64,000 bases of DNA from Eubacterium sp. MSJ-33 (GTDB lineage: Bacteria; Bacillota; Clostridia; Lachnospirales; Lachnospiraceae). The position numbers and the translations under genes are program-made. This document shows positions 43,301-51,509 of the stretch, piece after piece. The stretch is from assembly GCF_022174665.1 (NCBI RefSeq), contig NZ_CP076562.1, positions 1,171,001 to 1,235,000 on the forward strand. Reading direction: 5' to 3'. Position 1 is the stretch's first letter, and every line of letters starts with the position of its first letter. The notes below the pieces were generated by a model. The model did not search any database. It saw nothing but the letters and a program-made list of their open reading frames with translations, and was not told the origin of the DNA.

Positions 43301-44733
43301 CAGACTGCCGTTTCTACCTGCATCTGTGCAAGCATTTTCTCATTGTACTGTTTCTTCGCCAGATTTCGATTTCTCTCATCCGTCAATTGTTCAATCTGAT
43401 TGCGCAAATTCGTCATCTGCACATCCATGCGCATCTTTATATTATAGGCATATGTATATAACAGCGTCTCATCAAAAGAAGAAGCATTCATCTGCGCCTT
43501 CACCCACGCATCCAGTTCGTCCTTTTTTCTACGCTCCTCTACATACTCCAGATATTCATTCATGCTCTCTTTTTTTGCAAGATCCGCATGTTCTTCATCC
43601 AGACGTTTCTTCTGCAGATCCATCTGCTTTTCTGCCTGTTTTATCTGTCCAAGCAGCTGTTCCAGATGCCGCTTATCCCTAGATACCTTCAGGCATTCCA
43701 TCCGTTTTCTCTGCGCATCCTTTGCTGCCCGTTTTTCGGTTCGTTTTTGATCCAGTTTCTCCAGCGCATCCGCATCATTTCTTACAAATTCTTCCCCAGT
43801 CACACAGATATCCGCGAGAAGCTGCTCCATAGATGTCTGTTCCTGATACAGTCCCATAAAAGACGCTACTTTATCGCGCAATACCTCCATCAGCTCCGCC
43901 TGATGATCATAGCTTGCAATATCCTTTTTCTTTCTTGCAAGTACCGTCAATTGCTCTTTGATATCCATGAGCATTTTCGCCATCGTATCAGAATCTTCTC
44001 CATCCCGCATCGTCTTAACCGCATACGCTTTCTCGATAATGCCCTCAATCAGCAGATCTTCTACGACCTTACGTGTCGTCTTATAATTTGTCTCAAAATA
44101 GGTACGGACATGTCCCTCTGTCTTGTTAATGCCCCGGATAATCTCCCACTGGCTCTCATGCAGACCATAATGACTGATAAATCTCTGATATTCACCCTTC
44201 CGGTCAAAAATCCGAATTTTCAAAGACATATCCCGATGTTCCAGCTCCTTCAGATAATTCCGGAGTCCCTGAAAGGTAATACGCTCTTTATCTCTGGATA
44301 ACGGAAGGTTGATAATATCGTTCTTATTGTATTCCCGGTAGAAAATACAATAATTAAAATACTCAATTGCCGCAACATCTTTCTTTGCAGCCTCACCTTC
44401 CACTTCCTTTGCTTTGCGTGCGCAAAATCCCGTTGTCATATAACGGTAACCTTCCGCTCGATCCTGCTCATCCAATTTCCATTCCACAAGCGAATGAATC
44501 GTTGTGTTACCATTTCCTGTACGAAACAGTTTTTCGACTGGCTGTTTCTCATCCAATGTACAGTTTGGAATCATATTCTGCATCAGCAGAAGCATCAACA
44601 CACTTTTTCCGCCACCGTTTGCAAGATCATACAATGTGTTTTTTCCATACATACGCATCGTGAAATCATCATAATACTGTGTTCCAAAATTATATTTTAC
44701 ATTATTCACCCGGATACGGTTGATACTAGGCAT
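40333..44733 (-). CDS. jetC: Wadjet-like JetC / MukB-like SMC ATPase
   Basis: A 1466-residue SMC-type protein. Walker A is LANGGGKSVLMLLL at residues 38-51; the ABC signature region is GSTGQSQGIYIQF near residue 1315; Walker B is TIFIDNPFGAAKD near residue 1370. Between them run two very long coiled coils around a hinge near residues 600-740. This layout is that of MukB/MksB/JetC. It overlaps jetB by 8 nt. In Wadjet systems JetABC extrudes DNA loops and JetD cuts small plasmids. No JetD (TOPRIM) gene is present nearby. Confidence 0.88.
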   Translation of the reverse strand: MPSINRIRVNNVKYNFGTQYYDDFTMRMYGKNTLYDLANGGGKSVLMLLLMQNMIPNCTLDEKQPVEKLFRTGNGNTTIHSLVEWKLDEQDRAEGYRYMTTGFCARKAKEVEGEAAKKDVAAIEYFNYCIFYREYNKNDIINLPLSRDKERITFQGLRNYLKELEHRDMSLKIRIFDRKGEYQRFISHYGLHESQWEIIRGINKTEGHVRTYFETNYKTTRKVVEDLLIEGIIEKAYAVKTMRDGEDSDTMAKMLMDIKEQLTVLARKKKDIASYDHQAELMEVLRDKVASFMGLYQEQTSMEQLLADICVTGEEFVRNDADALEKLDQKRTEKRAAKDAQRKRMECLKVSRDKRHLEQLLGQIKQAEKQMDLQKKRLDEEHADLAKKESMNEYLEYVEERRKKDELDAWVKAQMNASSFDETLLYTYAYNIKMRMDVQMTNLRNQIEQLTDERNRNLAKKQYNEKMLAQMQVETAVWEHSKQEADEEIKQLSEQLSEIRMQMNEIRFTDAKEQLQESKQLLQELQEKQSKEEAVVAECLAEEETQKEQLIQLRSRQTENEKILGELITKEQAYQEAEEKLHKIQTIYGAVEMEALMDVLTDRIRDAVLKIEDLKKQGVDCSKNADRLAEGRLIGVSDAAKKVLDYIETRHGIAAMYGMDYVSALPAEKQAAVLSANPQLVYGIVTEDYDTLEEDPNIRMIDTGSVPVYIYDRDHMEDMAMHLGDNVFAVSATPEYLLDAETISELVAKERQREKEIGDQLAMQEEMLSAYRDDQAFLIRLSDRDLLQAGKRLADARKQAAETEQQLTVCMDALELIHKKIAESKEKQAGYKEEYESCLEDVNRLYTVEQLTAVIAKQEQRQAQAQKELERMEEQKNMFLEQGGDSRLYTEEAEAKIRSMQDKLELLNREWKENYDAYYDMEQEYDVLTISDEDLRARFRTMVDENRGDIHAMEDKQLVIATLLASMEKSKKNIASRGVDFAELADLESRNLLYRSDDQVMTACRDNIAQTREQLKTQERQLAEIRSKADKLDGSIQYAIENIQNGYGSYEEVEESESEIIASLESGQTLLSRLEAEAKACDEEYRVYEKNQRYMMDLYKDVKRIVTTHEINLEHAQPMREEKEKLREMFESQLMNFDRTCKQLDRAKNELLKFKGNTAQAFDEMHAYELAGTIRDDVRIPEDYAEAKTLVDNLESMVGYVHLERDRVEKSLTDMESLKANFEEQCLQRCLDVRTELDKLPKLSRIIMDDEAIQMVGLQVPYVKDEFLKQRMSDYIDRIVAQADDYEQDRDRMKFIRGSLTLKKLFSVIVTDMNAIRLSLYKRERIREQSRYLKYEEAVGSTGQSQGIYIQFLISIINYISGMYRTGNEDTGTKTIFIDNPFGAAKDVYIWEPIFALLAANHVQLIVPARGATPAITGRFDVNYILGQQMAGGKQLTVVVDYTSKVEQEELVYQDLEYEQVSFDFI

Positions 44734-45439
44734 TGGCTTCTCCTCCCAGTACTTTATAGATTTTCCCTTTGTACTCTTCGAAATAATTCTCTACGATTGC
44801 ATGAAACCGATCAGTCGGATAATACCGATCTTCCACTGTAATAAACAATTTCTGTTCCTGCAGAAAATTAAATGTCAGCTTGACATATCCCGTCCGTGAT
44901 GCCCGGCTGGCACGGTTTTTATCCTTCTCATCTGATGTCACAAGCGGAAGCTCATCCCACAAAAGTGCCAGTGATTTAAAACTGTCCGCTTCCACATCAC
45001 TCATCGAATATACGGATAAATCTTTGGTGATAGAAGCAAGATACGTTGTTACCTGCTCCAGAATATCTTCCAGTCGCACATATTCCTTCACCTGATATGA
45101 TGCCGAATCCTGATAAAAAAGCAGCAGAAAATTATACATGATAAAATAAACCATATACAATTCCCGATTCAGACGCAGTCCAAGCGCCCGTTTCATATCA
45201 TCGTTTGTATACCCGAATATCCGGTTTCCTTCTCCTGCCGTCAAATAAATTGCATCCTGATACTCATAGAGGTTCAGATTTAACTTCTTCATCATCTGTG
45301 TCACGATATCATACACAGCAGCATTTGCATAAAACTCTTCATACATGTCCCGTGTATCCGGATTGTTCCGTGAGATTTCCTGCCCGGTAATCAACGCGGC
45401 ATACACGTCCAATGCTTTTTCCAGATTTCTCTGTTCCAT
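44726..45439 (-). CDS. jetB: Wadjet-like JetB (DUF6063-type, MksE-like kleisin partner)
   Basis: A 237-residue, mostly helical protein likely built from winged-helix units, with YGYTNDDMKRALGLRLNREL-like central sequence (read as GYTNDDMKRALGLRLNREL) and a C-terminal TGYVKLTFNFLQEQKLFITV wing. It shares one base with the upstream jetA stop and overlaps jetC by 8 nt, the usual A-B-C order. MksE/JetB proteins bridge the kleisin and the SMC. The DUF6063 label is from memory; operon position carries the call. Confidence 0.8.
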   Translation of the reverse strand: MEQRNLEKALDVYAALITGQEISRNNPDTRDMYEEFYANAAVYDIVTQMMKKLNLNLYEYQDAIYLTAGEGNRIFGYTNDDMKRALGLRLNRELYMVYFIMYNFLLLFYQDSASYQVKEYVRLEDILEQVTTYLASITKDLSVYSMSDVEADSFKSLALLWDELPLVTSDEKDKNRASRASRTGYVKLTFNFLQEQKLFITVEDRYYPTDRFHAIVENYFEEYKGKIYKVLGGEANA

Positions 45440-47013
45440 TACTCTGCTGCCTCCCTTTCAAAATTCATATCCGTTACCACAAATGTATCAACTGCCTCTG
45501 CTTCCTTTATTTGTGGTTTTAACTCTACCTGTTCTGTTCCAAATGTGATTGCAAATCGAACATCCCGGATCTTTGTTTTTTCCTCTTCTGTCAGGTGTTC
45601 AACAACCATCTCTTCCAGCATCGTTTCCTGTTTTTCCAGCATAGATGCCACATCATAGACTTTCTTTCCGGACAGATGGACCAGAAATGCATAATAATCA
45701 CGGTTCGTATAGATTTCCTCCCCAAATTTGATCTCCAAAATTCCGTTATATTCCTTTAACGTCACACAATTCCATTTTTTCAACTGATCACATAACTCAT
45801 AAAAAAGCCGTGCAAAATTCTGTCCGATCTTCTGTTCCAAAATTTCATCTTCATATTTGAAATCCGGAGTCAGCTCCCGTTTTTCAATCTTTTCTGTCTC
45901 CTGCTTATCATCGCTCCGCAATGTCAGAATATTATCAATGTTACGCATTGTGAAATATTTATCTGTGTGCGGTGCAAAAAGCGGCTCGAGTACATGTGCA
46001 AGCATATCCGGCTTATCCTGCTTCATAATCGTATTTAATGCCTGTTTAAAATCAAATACAGGTCTTAGCTTCCGTAATTTGGCACGGTGAATAATCTGAT
46101 CCGACAACTGCGATAATTCCGTTGTTTCACCGATTAACCGGCTATGATTGTAAATCGTCTTTTTCAGTTCCGTCTCCAACTGGCTGATCTCCGCGAGTGC
46201 TTTCGAATGTAATGACGGTGCACCTCCATCGGTATCCCGTTCAAACTCTGCCTTTTCAATTGCTTTGTCCACCAGAGCCTTATTCTTCACAAATAATTTT
46301 TGTTCTTCCGAAAACCATTTTGCAGTTGTATCCATAAAATGCTCGTACGCCTTCGCACCTTCAAACACATCAACACCCAACAGTTTTACGACCTGCTCCT
46401 TCTGTTCGATCAGAGATATCACCTGACTGTTGATCCGGCGCACAACATCAATCCCACCCTTAAAGTTGTTCGCATTGATCATCTTCTCCAGCAACAACTG
46501 TGATACGTTTATTTTGCTCTCGTCTTTGATTTCCTTAGTATCCAGATAAAACTCGATTCCTTCCGGTGTGATTGTATAAAAAACTGTTCCCTGTGTGATA
46601 TGACTGTCAATCAGCTTCACACGCGCCACCTTATTCTCTCGCGCTTCCGGATCATAAAAACGGAACTCAAACGCACGTCCATCATTTTTAATCTTATCAA
46701 ATATATAGGATATCAGCTCGCGTAATTCTGCTGCCTCCTCTTCTAATTTGAAATCCCGTATCAAAAGTTCCCGCAAAAATGTCTCATACTCTTCATATGT
46801 AACATCTTTCTCATGGAAATTATTCTCATTGATAAAAAAACGCAAGGTTGCCATCGTAATATATCCCATATCCAGAAACGCATATTTTCCTTCCTTGTAC
46901 TGCGTAAAGGTCGTTTCGTTCAACACAAAAAAAGGATAGTATTTTTTCAGATTCTGCATCCGGGCGCTGTGCTCTGCAATTATATCATTGATCATTACGT
47001 GTTTAAGTGCCAT
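45439..47013 (-). CDS. jetA: Wadjet-like JetA (kleisin-like subunit)
   Basis: A 524-residue protein, helical throughout, with an N-terminal segment (MALKHVMINDIIAEHSARMQ) and a middle coiled coil near residues 230-310 (SKALAEISQLETELKKTIYN). It matches the JetA family in size, order and pattern. I chose the ATG at 47013, 8 nt from AAAGGAA; the ATG at 47076 would extend over an inverted repeat. JetA/MksF closes the SMC ring. A TTGTTT-17-TATAAT promoter lies at 47097-47125. Confidence 0.8.
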   Translation of the reverse strand: MALKHVMINDIIAEHSARMQNLKKYYPFFVLNETTFTQYKEGKYAFLDMGYITMATLRFFINENNFHEKDVTYEEYETFLRELLIRDFKLEEEAAELRELISYIFDKIKNDGRAFEFRFYDPEARENKVARVKLIDSHITQGTVFYTITPEGIEFYLDTKEIKDESKINVSQLLLEKMINANNFKGGIDVVRRINSQVISLIEQKEQVVKLLGVDVFEGAKAYEHFMDTTAKWFSEEQKLFVKNKALVDKAIEKAEFERDTDGGAPSLHSKALAEISQLETELKKTIYNHSRLIGETTELSQLSDQIIHRAKLRKLRPVFDFKQALNTIMKQDKPDMLAHVLEPLFAPHTDKYFTMRNIDNILTLRSDDKQETEKIEKRELTPDFKYEDEILEQKIGQNFARLFYELCDQLKKWNCVTLKEYNGILEIKFGEEIYTNRDYYAFLVHLSGKKVYDVASMLEKQETMLEEMVVEHLTEEEKTKIRDVRFAITFGTEQVELKPQIKEAEAVDTFVVTDMNFEREAAE

Positions 47014-47050
47014 GCGTGTGTTCCTTTTGTGACTTCTTTTCATTCTCGTT

Positions 47051-47083
47051 TGACAGTAGTTTACATAAAAGGGCATACTGTCA
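47051..47083. promoter_or_regulatory. Perfect inverted repeat in the jetA leader
   Basis: TGACAGTA (47051-47058) and TACTGTCA (47076-47083) form a perfect 8-bp inverted repeat with 17 bp between. It lies just after the predicted start site and about 40 nt before the jetA ATG. It could be an operator or an RNA hairpin. Confidence 0.6.
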
Positions 47084-47096
47084 CATAATTATAATA

Positions 47097-47125
47097 ATTA
47101 TAATACAAGCAAACAAAGGAAACAA
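47097..47125 (-). promoter_or_regulatory. Promoter of the jetABC operon
   Basis: On the minus strand TTGTTT (47120-47125) and TATAAT (47097-47102) are 17 bp apart. The fba terminator ends upstream of it, so the operon has its own promoter. Confidence 0.6.
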
Positions 47126-47158
47126 GAGAAATAAGAAAGAAAACCGGCGAAAAAGCAG

Positions 47159-47190
47159 TAAAAAAGTCGCCCTACAAATGTAGGACGACC
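47159..47190 (-). terminator. Rho-independent terminator of fba
   Basis: GTCGTCCTACATTTGTAGGGCGAC folds as a 10-bp stem with one mismatch (arms GTCG-CCTAC and GTAGG-CGAC) and is followed by TTTTTT on the minus strand. It lies about 30 nt past the fba stop and upstream of the jetA promoter. Confidence 0.88.
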
Positions 47191-47219
47191 TGCATCTAGT
47201 TTTTTAATGAAGTTACTAA

Positions 47220-48083
47220 TTAAGCCTTTCCAACAGATCCGAAAAGTTCCATCTTCTCTTTTACTGTTGCCTTGATAGCCTCTGCACCCGGTGCAAGGAG
47301 CTTACGTGGATCAAATCCCTTACCTTCAAGATCCTTACCAGCTTCAATGTACTTTCTTGTAGCTTCCTGGAATGAAAGCTGACACTCTGTATTTACATTG
47401 ATCTTAGATACACCAAGTGTAATTGCCTTCTTGATCATATCAGCAGGAATGCCTGTACCACCGTGAAGTACCAATGGCATAACACCTGTCTTCTGCTGGA
47501 TTGCATCCAATGTCTCGAAAGAAAGTCCCTTCCAATTTGCCGGATACTTACCATGAATATTACCAATACCTGCAGCAAGCATATCTACGCCAAGGTCTGC
47601 GATTGTCTTACATTCCTCAGGATCTGCACACTCACCCATACCTACAACGCCGTCTTCTTCTCCACCGATCGAACCAACTTCACACTCGATAGAAAGACCA
47701 AGCTGATGTGCTACATTTACAAGCTCTGTAGACTTTGCAAGGTTCTCTTCGAATGGATAGTGAGAACCATCAAACATGATAGATGTGAAGCCAGCCTTGA
47801 TACACTTATAACATCCTTCGTATGTTCCATGATCCAAATGCAGTGCTACCGGAACCGTGATTCCAAGTTCCTCGTCCATAGCCTTAACCATAGCTGCAAC
47901 TGTCTTGAATCCTGTCATATACTTTCCGGCACCCTCAGATACACCAAGGATAACAGGGGAGTTTAATTCCTGTGCTGTTAAAAGAATTGACTTTGTCCAC
48001 TCAAGGTTATTAATGTTGAACTGACCAACTGCATAATGACCAGCCTTAGCCTTTTTCAACATTTCTGTAGCTGAAACTAACAT
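47220..48083 (-). CDS. fba: Fructose-bisphosphate aldolase, class II
   Basis: A 287-residue zinc aldolase splitting fructose-1,6-bisphosphate. Zinc and catalytic residues are in ALHLDHG near residue 77, IMFDGSHYPFEEN, ECEVGSIGGEEDG, GNIHGKY and LVLHGGTGIP. I chose the ATG at 48083, which has GGAGG 8 nt upstream; an ATG five codons earlier overlaps that site. It has its own terminator. Confidence 0.96.
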   Translation of the reverse strand: MLVSATEMLKKAKAGHYAVGQFNINNLEWTKSILLTAQELNSPVILGVSEGAGKYMTGFKTVAAMVKAMDEELGITVPVALHLDHGTYEGCYKCIKAGFTSIMFDGSHYPFEENLAKSTELVNVAHQLGLSIECEVGSIGGEEDGVVGMGECADPEECKTIADLGVDMLAAGIGNIHGKYPANWKGLSFETLDAIQQKTGVMPLVLHGGTGIPADMIKKAITLGVSKINVNTECQLSFQEATRKYIEAGKDLEGKGFDPRKLLAPGAEAIKATVKEKMELFGSVGKA

Positions 48084-48156
48084 TTGTAATTCCTCCATTT
48101 TCTTTATTTTATCCTAGATAGGCACATTATACTATACTATCTCAAAAAATAAAAGA

Positions 48157-48657
48157 CTATTGCTTACAATAATCCAAAAATTTCTCTTTAATCTCTTCAC
48201 GCTCTTTTCCAAGCACCAGGGCAAGCTCGCTGTACAAACCATCTTCCGCCAGCTTCATATACCTCTCATCTGTGACAGTTACTTTCTTTCCATGTGCCTC
48301 ACGTTCTTGTTTTCGAATCAGCAAAGCCTTGATTACCTGAACACACTGTCTGAGATCACAGCTTTTCATAGCCTTTTTATAACTGTCATCCCGCATTCTC
48401 TCACTTTCCACTTGCAGCGGTTCGATTCCTTTCACTTCTTTCATCAAAGCATCCGCCTCCTCGGCAGAAATGACACTTCGCAGTACCACCCGGCTGTTGT
48501 CTGTCGGGCAGAACAAACGGCTGTCTCTTGTCTTTTCCGGCACTAACACATAATACAATTTGTCTGCATCAATTCCTGCTATATCCGGATGTGTAATTTC
48601 CTCCACCCGGCATATGCCATTACTTCCATATACGATATAATCTCCTACATGAAACAC
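48157..48657 (-). CDS. CarD family transcriptional regulator
   Basis: The N-terminus FHVGDYIVYGSNGICRVEEI is the Tudor-like RNA-polymerase-interaction domain of CarD/CdnL proteins, followed by a helical DNA-binding C-terminal half ending KEREEIKEKFLDYCKQ. CarD-like proteins stabilise open complexes at many promoters. I chose the GTG at 48657 (166 residues) because GGAGG lies 7 nt upstream and the family starts at this motif; the open frame continues to an ATG at 48717. It lies 73 nt upstream of fba. Confidence 0.92.
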   Translation of the reverse strand: MFHVGDYIVYGSNGICRVEEITHPDIAGIDADKLYYVLVPEKTRDSRLFCPTDNSRVVLRSVISAEEADALMKEVKGIEPLQVESERMRDDSYKKAMKSCDLRQCVQVIKALLIRKQEREAHGKKVTVTDERYMKLAEDGLYSELALVLGKEREEIKEKFLDYCKQ

Positions 48658-48924
48658 TCTCTCGCCTCCATTTTTCCTGTTCAAACCCATTGAAATCTCT
48701 TGTAATAATGATACCACGTTTTCCCATCCACAGTAAGTCGGTTTTTCTGAATCTCCGGATTTTCAGCACTTTTGCAAATATGCTTTACTATTTTTTTGTG
48801 TTTTTTCACAATGAAATGATACATTTTTTACAAAATCCGAAAAACATGTTGAAATTTCAATTAAAATGTCGATAATGAAATTATAAGTGATTTGTTCGGT
48901 TTCAATACGCAAGGGGGAATTTCT

Positions 48925-51228
48925 TTGAGAAAAAACATTGGATTACTAATCGATGATTTGAATACTGAATATACATCTGCGGCGGTGAAAGGTGCTGAAT
49001 TGGGGGCACGTGCCATTGATGCCAATATGTATATATTTCCTGGTATGTATCTTGATAATACTCAATTTTTTGACAAGCATCTGCAGTATGAATATCAGTA
49101 CAACACCTTGTTCCAATTTGCAAATGATAATCATCTGGATATTCTCTATATTATGATGGGAATGATTGGTTGTCGTATAAATCTGGAAGCACGTCGGAAA
49201 TTTCTTGCTCAGTTTCTTGGAATTCCTGTTGTGATTCTCTACACAGACATGCCGGGATATCCTTCTATTATCTTTGATAATCAGGGAGCATTTATGCACG
49301 GTATTCGTCACCTGATTGTCGATCATGGTGCAAAAAAAATCGGTTTTGTAAGCGGACCGAAAACAAACATCGATGCCATGGAACGTTTGAGCGCATATCG
49401 GAAAGTTCTGGAAGAACAGAACATTCCATACAATGAAAATTATGTTGTGTATGGCAATTTCGAAGAAAACAGTGATAAATTAATTGGAGCATTTGTCTCT
49501 ACACATCCGGAATTAGATGCTATTATCTTTGCGAATGATGAGATGGCAAAAGGCGGATACCATGTATTTAACAAGCTTGGAATCAAAGTTGGGAAAGATC
49601 TTCTGGCTATTAGCTTCGACAATGCTCCGTTTGCATCTACGTTGAATCCGCCACTTACGACCATTGAAGCAAATGCGGCAGAATTATCGTATACGGCAAT
49701 CGTCCGCATGAACGATTTCCTAGATGACACATCCGTACAGCGTACACAGCGTGTTGCAACACACTATATTCATCGTTGTTCCTGCGGCTGTGCGAATTAC
49801 GACTATGACTCTCTTGCTTCAAAGCTCTGTCTGATTGATCTCCTCGATGAAGAAAAAAGACCGGATGTGTTGCGGCATATCATGAATTACCTGTTCAGCA
49901 CATATACCGGGACTGACATTATTCTTCAATTAAAGGATGATTTGTCTGTATTCTTCCGTCTGGTCTGTGATTTAACACATTCGGATGATATTGCGGCAGA
50001 CCGTCTCGACATAAAAACAATATTTACACAGATTGTAGAACAGCCGATCTTCTCTTATACTTCGGTTGAGTTTTTTGTTAATCTGCTGTTTTCTCTACAA
50101 TTTGTACTGGAGCGGCAGATTGCGGATCCGGAGAAACGGATTGCCTTTGTTGATGTATTTTCATCGATGTTCCAGCATCTTTCTATCTCCAACTTCCGTA
50201 CCTACCAGAAGCAATACAGCAGTATGTCACAGATTACACATTTGGTAGATGAGATCAGTGCGAACCTGTCACAGTCGAAATTAATGGAGCTTCCATTTGA
50301 ATCGGTCCTGAAAAATATGAGTTCCATCGGAGTCCATGCATCCTTCCTGTACACATATAAACATCCAATCAATCATCCACGTGATACAGCCTTCCGCAAA
50401 CCGGATTCCTTACTGTTACGTGCATATACAATTGAGAATCAGTCATTTGGTGTACCAAAGAGTGAACAGCTTGTGACGGTCAACAGCATATTTAATAACA
50501 CAAAGCTAAGACAGGATAAGCGAAGAACTTACATTCTGGCACCGCTCTTCTCCCAGGAACAGTTGCTTGGCCTGATTGTATGCGATACGGATATCGAATA
50601 TTTTAATATGATTCCATCTCTTGGCATCCATATTTCGGCAGCTTTAAAGACATTGCTCCTGTTAGAACAGCAACAGGAAATCAGTGCACATCTGCAGCAG
50701 AACCTAGATCAGATGTCCAAGCATAACCTGATCTTAAAAGAGATATCGAAAACAGATCAATTAACCGGTTTATACAACCGCTGGGGTTTCCTGGATTATG
50801 TAAAAACCATTACAGAGAATCCAATGAACAAAAACCGTGAGATTCTTGTGCTTTACGCAGATATGGATAATCTGAAAATGATCAACGATAAATACGGACA
50901 TGATGAGGGTGATTTTGCACTTCGTGAAATCGGTTCCATCTTAAAGGAAGCTTTCCGTAACACCGATGTTATCTCCCGTTTTGGTGGTGATGAATTTGTT
51001 GCATTTGCCCTACTCGGCATACCGAATTATGAAAAGATCATGAAGCATCGTATTTCTGAGATTACAGAGCGTCATAACCAGATGGTTCAGAAACCATATC
51101 GGATAGAGATGAGTATTGGTATATGTGAAGTAACCTGCTCCAAAGATCTTGACATTGAGAAGGTCCTGGAACAGGCAGATAAAAAACTTTACATTGAAAA
51201 GAAAGCAAAAAAAGAAAAGAGAAAGTAG
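48925..51228 (+). CDS. LacI-type sensor domain / GGDEF diguanylate cyclase
   Basis: Residues 1-270 form a periplasmic-binding-protein fold of the LacI/GalR kind (NIGLLIDDLNTEYTSAAVKG, then AIIFANDEMAKGGYHVFNKLG and ISFDNAPFASTLNPPLTTIE) but without the helix-turn-helix. A long linker with coiled coil follows, then GGDEF near residue 690 (SRFGGDEFVAF), with LTGLYNRWGF at its start. It should make cyclic di-GMP in response to a small cytoplasmic ligand. The best start is TTG at 48925, behind AAGGGGGAA; an ATG at 48892 has no such site. There is no signal peptide. Confidence 0.9.
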   Translation: MRKNIGLLIDDLNTEYTSAAVKGAELGARAIDANMYIFPGMYLDNTQFFDKHLQYEYQYNTLFQFANDNHLDILYIMMGMIGCRINLEARRKFLAQFLGIPVVILYTDMPGYPSIIFDNQGAFMHGIRHLIVDHGAKKIGFVSGPKTNIDAMERLSAYRKVLEEQNIPYNENYVVYGNFEENSDKLIGAFVSTHPELDAIIFANDEMAKGGYHVFNKLGIKVGKDLLAISFDNAPFASTLNPPLTTIEANAAELSYTAIVRMNDFLDDTSVQRTQRVATHYIHRCSCGCANYDYDSLASKLCLIDLLDEEKRPDVLRHIMNYLFSTYTGTDIILQLKDDLSVFFRLVCDLTHSDDIAADRLDIKTIFTQIVEQPIFSYTSVEFFVNLLFSLQFVLERQIADPEKRIAFVDVFSSMFQHLSISNFRTYQKQYSSMSQITHLVDEISANLSQSKLMELPFESVLKNMSSIGVHASFLYTYKHPINHPRDTAFRKPDSLLLRAYTIENQSFGVPKSEQLVTVNSIFNNTKLRQDKRRTYILAPLFSQEQLLGLIVCDTDIEYFNMIPSLGIHISAALKTLLLLEQQQEISAHLQQNLDQMSKHNLILKEISKTDQLTGLYNRWGFLDYVKTITENPMNKNREILVLYADMDNLKMINDKYGHDEGDFALREIGSILKEAFRNTDVISRFGGDEFVAFALLGIPNYEKIMKHRISEITERHNQMVQKPYRIEMSIGICEVTCSKDLDIEKVLEQADKKLYIEKKAKKEKRK

Positions 51229-51250
51229 CAAATCCGCTACTTTCTCTTTT
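51215..51250. terminator. Bidirectional Rho-independent terminator
   Basis: A perfect 15-bp stem (AAAAGAGAAAGTAGC with GCTACTTTCTCTTTT, 6-nt loop) overlaps the stop codon of the GGDEF gene. T-rich tails exist in both directions, so it serves the GGDEF gene on the plus strand and DUF951 on the minus strand. Confidence 0.88.
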
Positions 51251-51253
51251 GAC

Positions 51254-51430
51254 TTATTCTACGAATCCGCGAAAACCTTTTTCTACTGTGCGCCGTGGAA
51301 TCATAACCATATGACCACAAGTTCTGCATTTCAATCGAAAGTCCATGCCTACTCGTTGAATCTCCCATGTATTACCCCCACACGGATGTGGTTTTTTCAT
51401 TTGAATACACTGTCCTATCTGAAAATCCAT
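51254..51430 (-). CDS. DUF951 domain-containing protein, 58 aa
   Basis: This short gene reads MDFQIGQCIQMKKPHPCGGN, then TWEIQRVGMDFRLKCRTCGH and MVMIPRRTVEKGFRGFVE. The pattern MKKPHPCGG-WEI-R-G-D-R-KC--CGH-V-IPR is the DUF951 signature, a small basic zinc-ribbon-like protein of Firmicutes thought to bind nucleic acid. AGAGG lies 8 nt upstream of the ATG. It ends against the bidirectional terminator. The function of the family is not established. Confidence 0.92.
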   Translation of the reverse strand: MDFQIGQCIQMKKPHPCGGNTWEIQRVGMDFRLKCRTCGHMVMIPRRTVEKGFRGFVE

Positions 51431-51509
51431 AGCCTTAACCTCTTTCCTATGTTAGATTCAATCATTCACATTTACAGCATCGTACCCGGTTTCCCACATA
51501 CAGGAAACA

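Noticed and set aside
43588..44301. 237-codon plus-strand open frame opposite jetC
   Set aside because: It is antisense to a long coiled-coil gene, whose biased codons leave open frames on the other strand. No ribosome site or domain.
48925..51228. Calling the plus-strand protein a LacI-family repressor
   Set aside because: It lacks the N-terminal helix-turn-helix and carries a C-terminal GGDEF domain.
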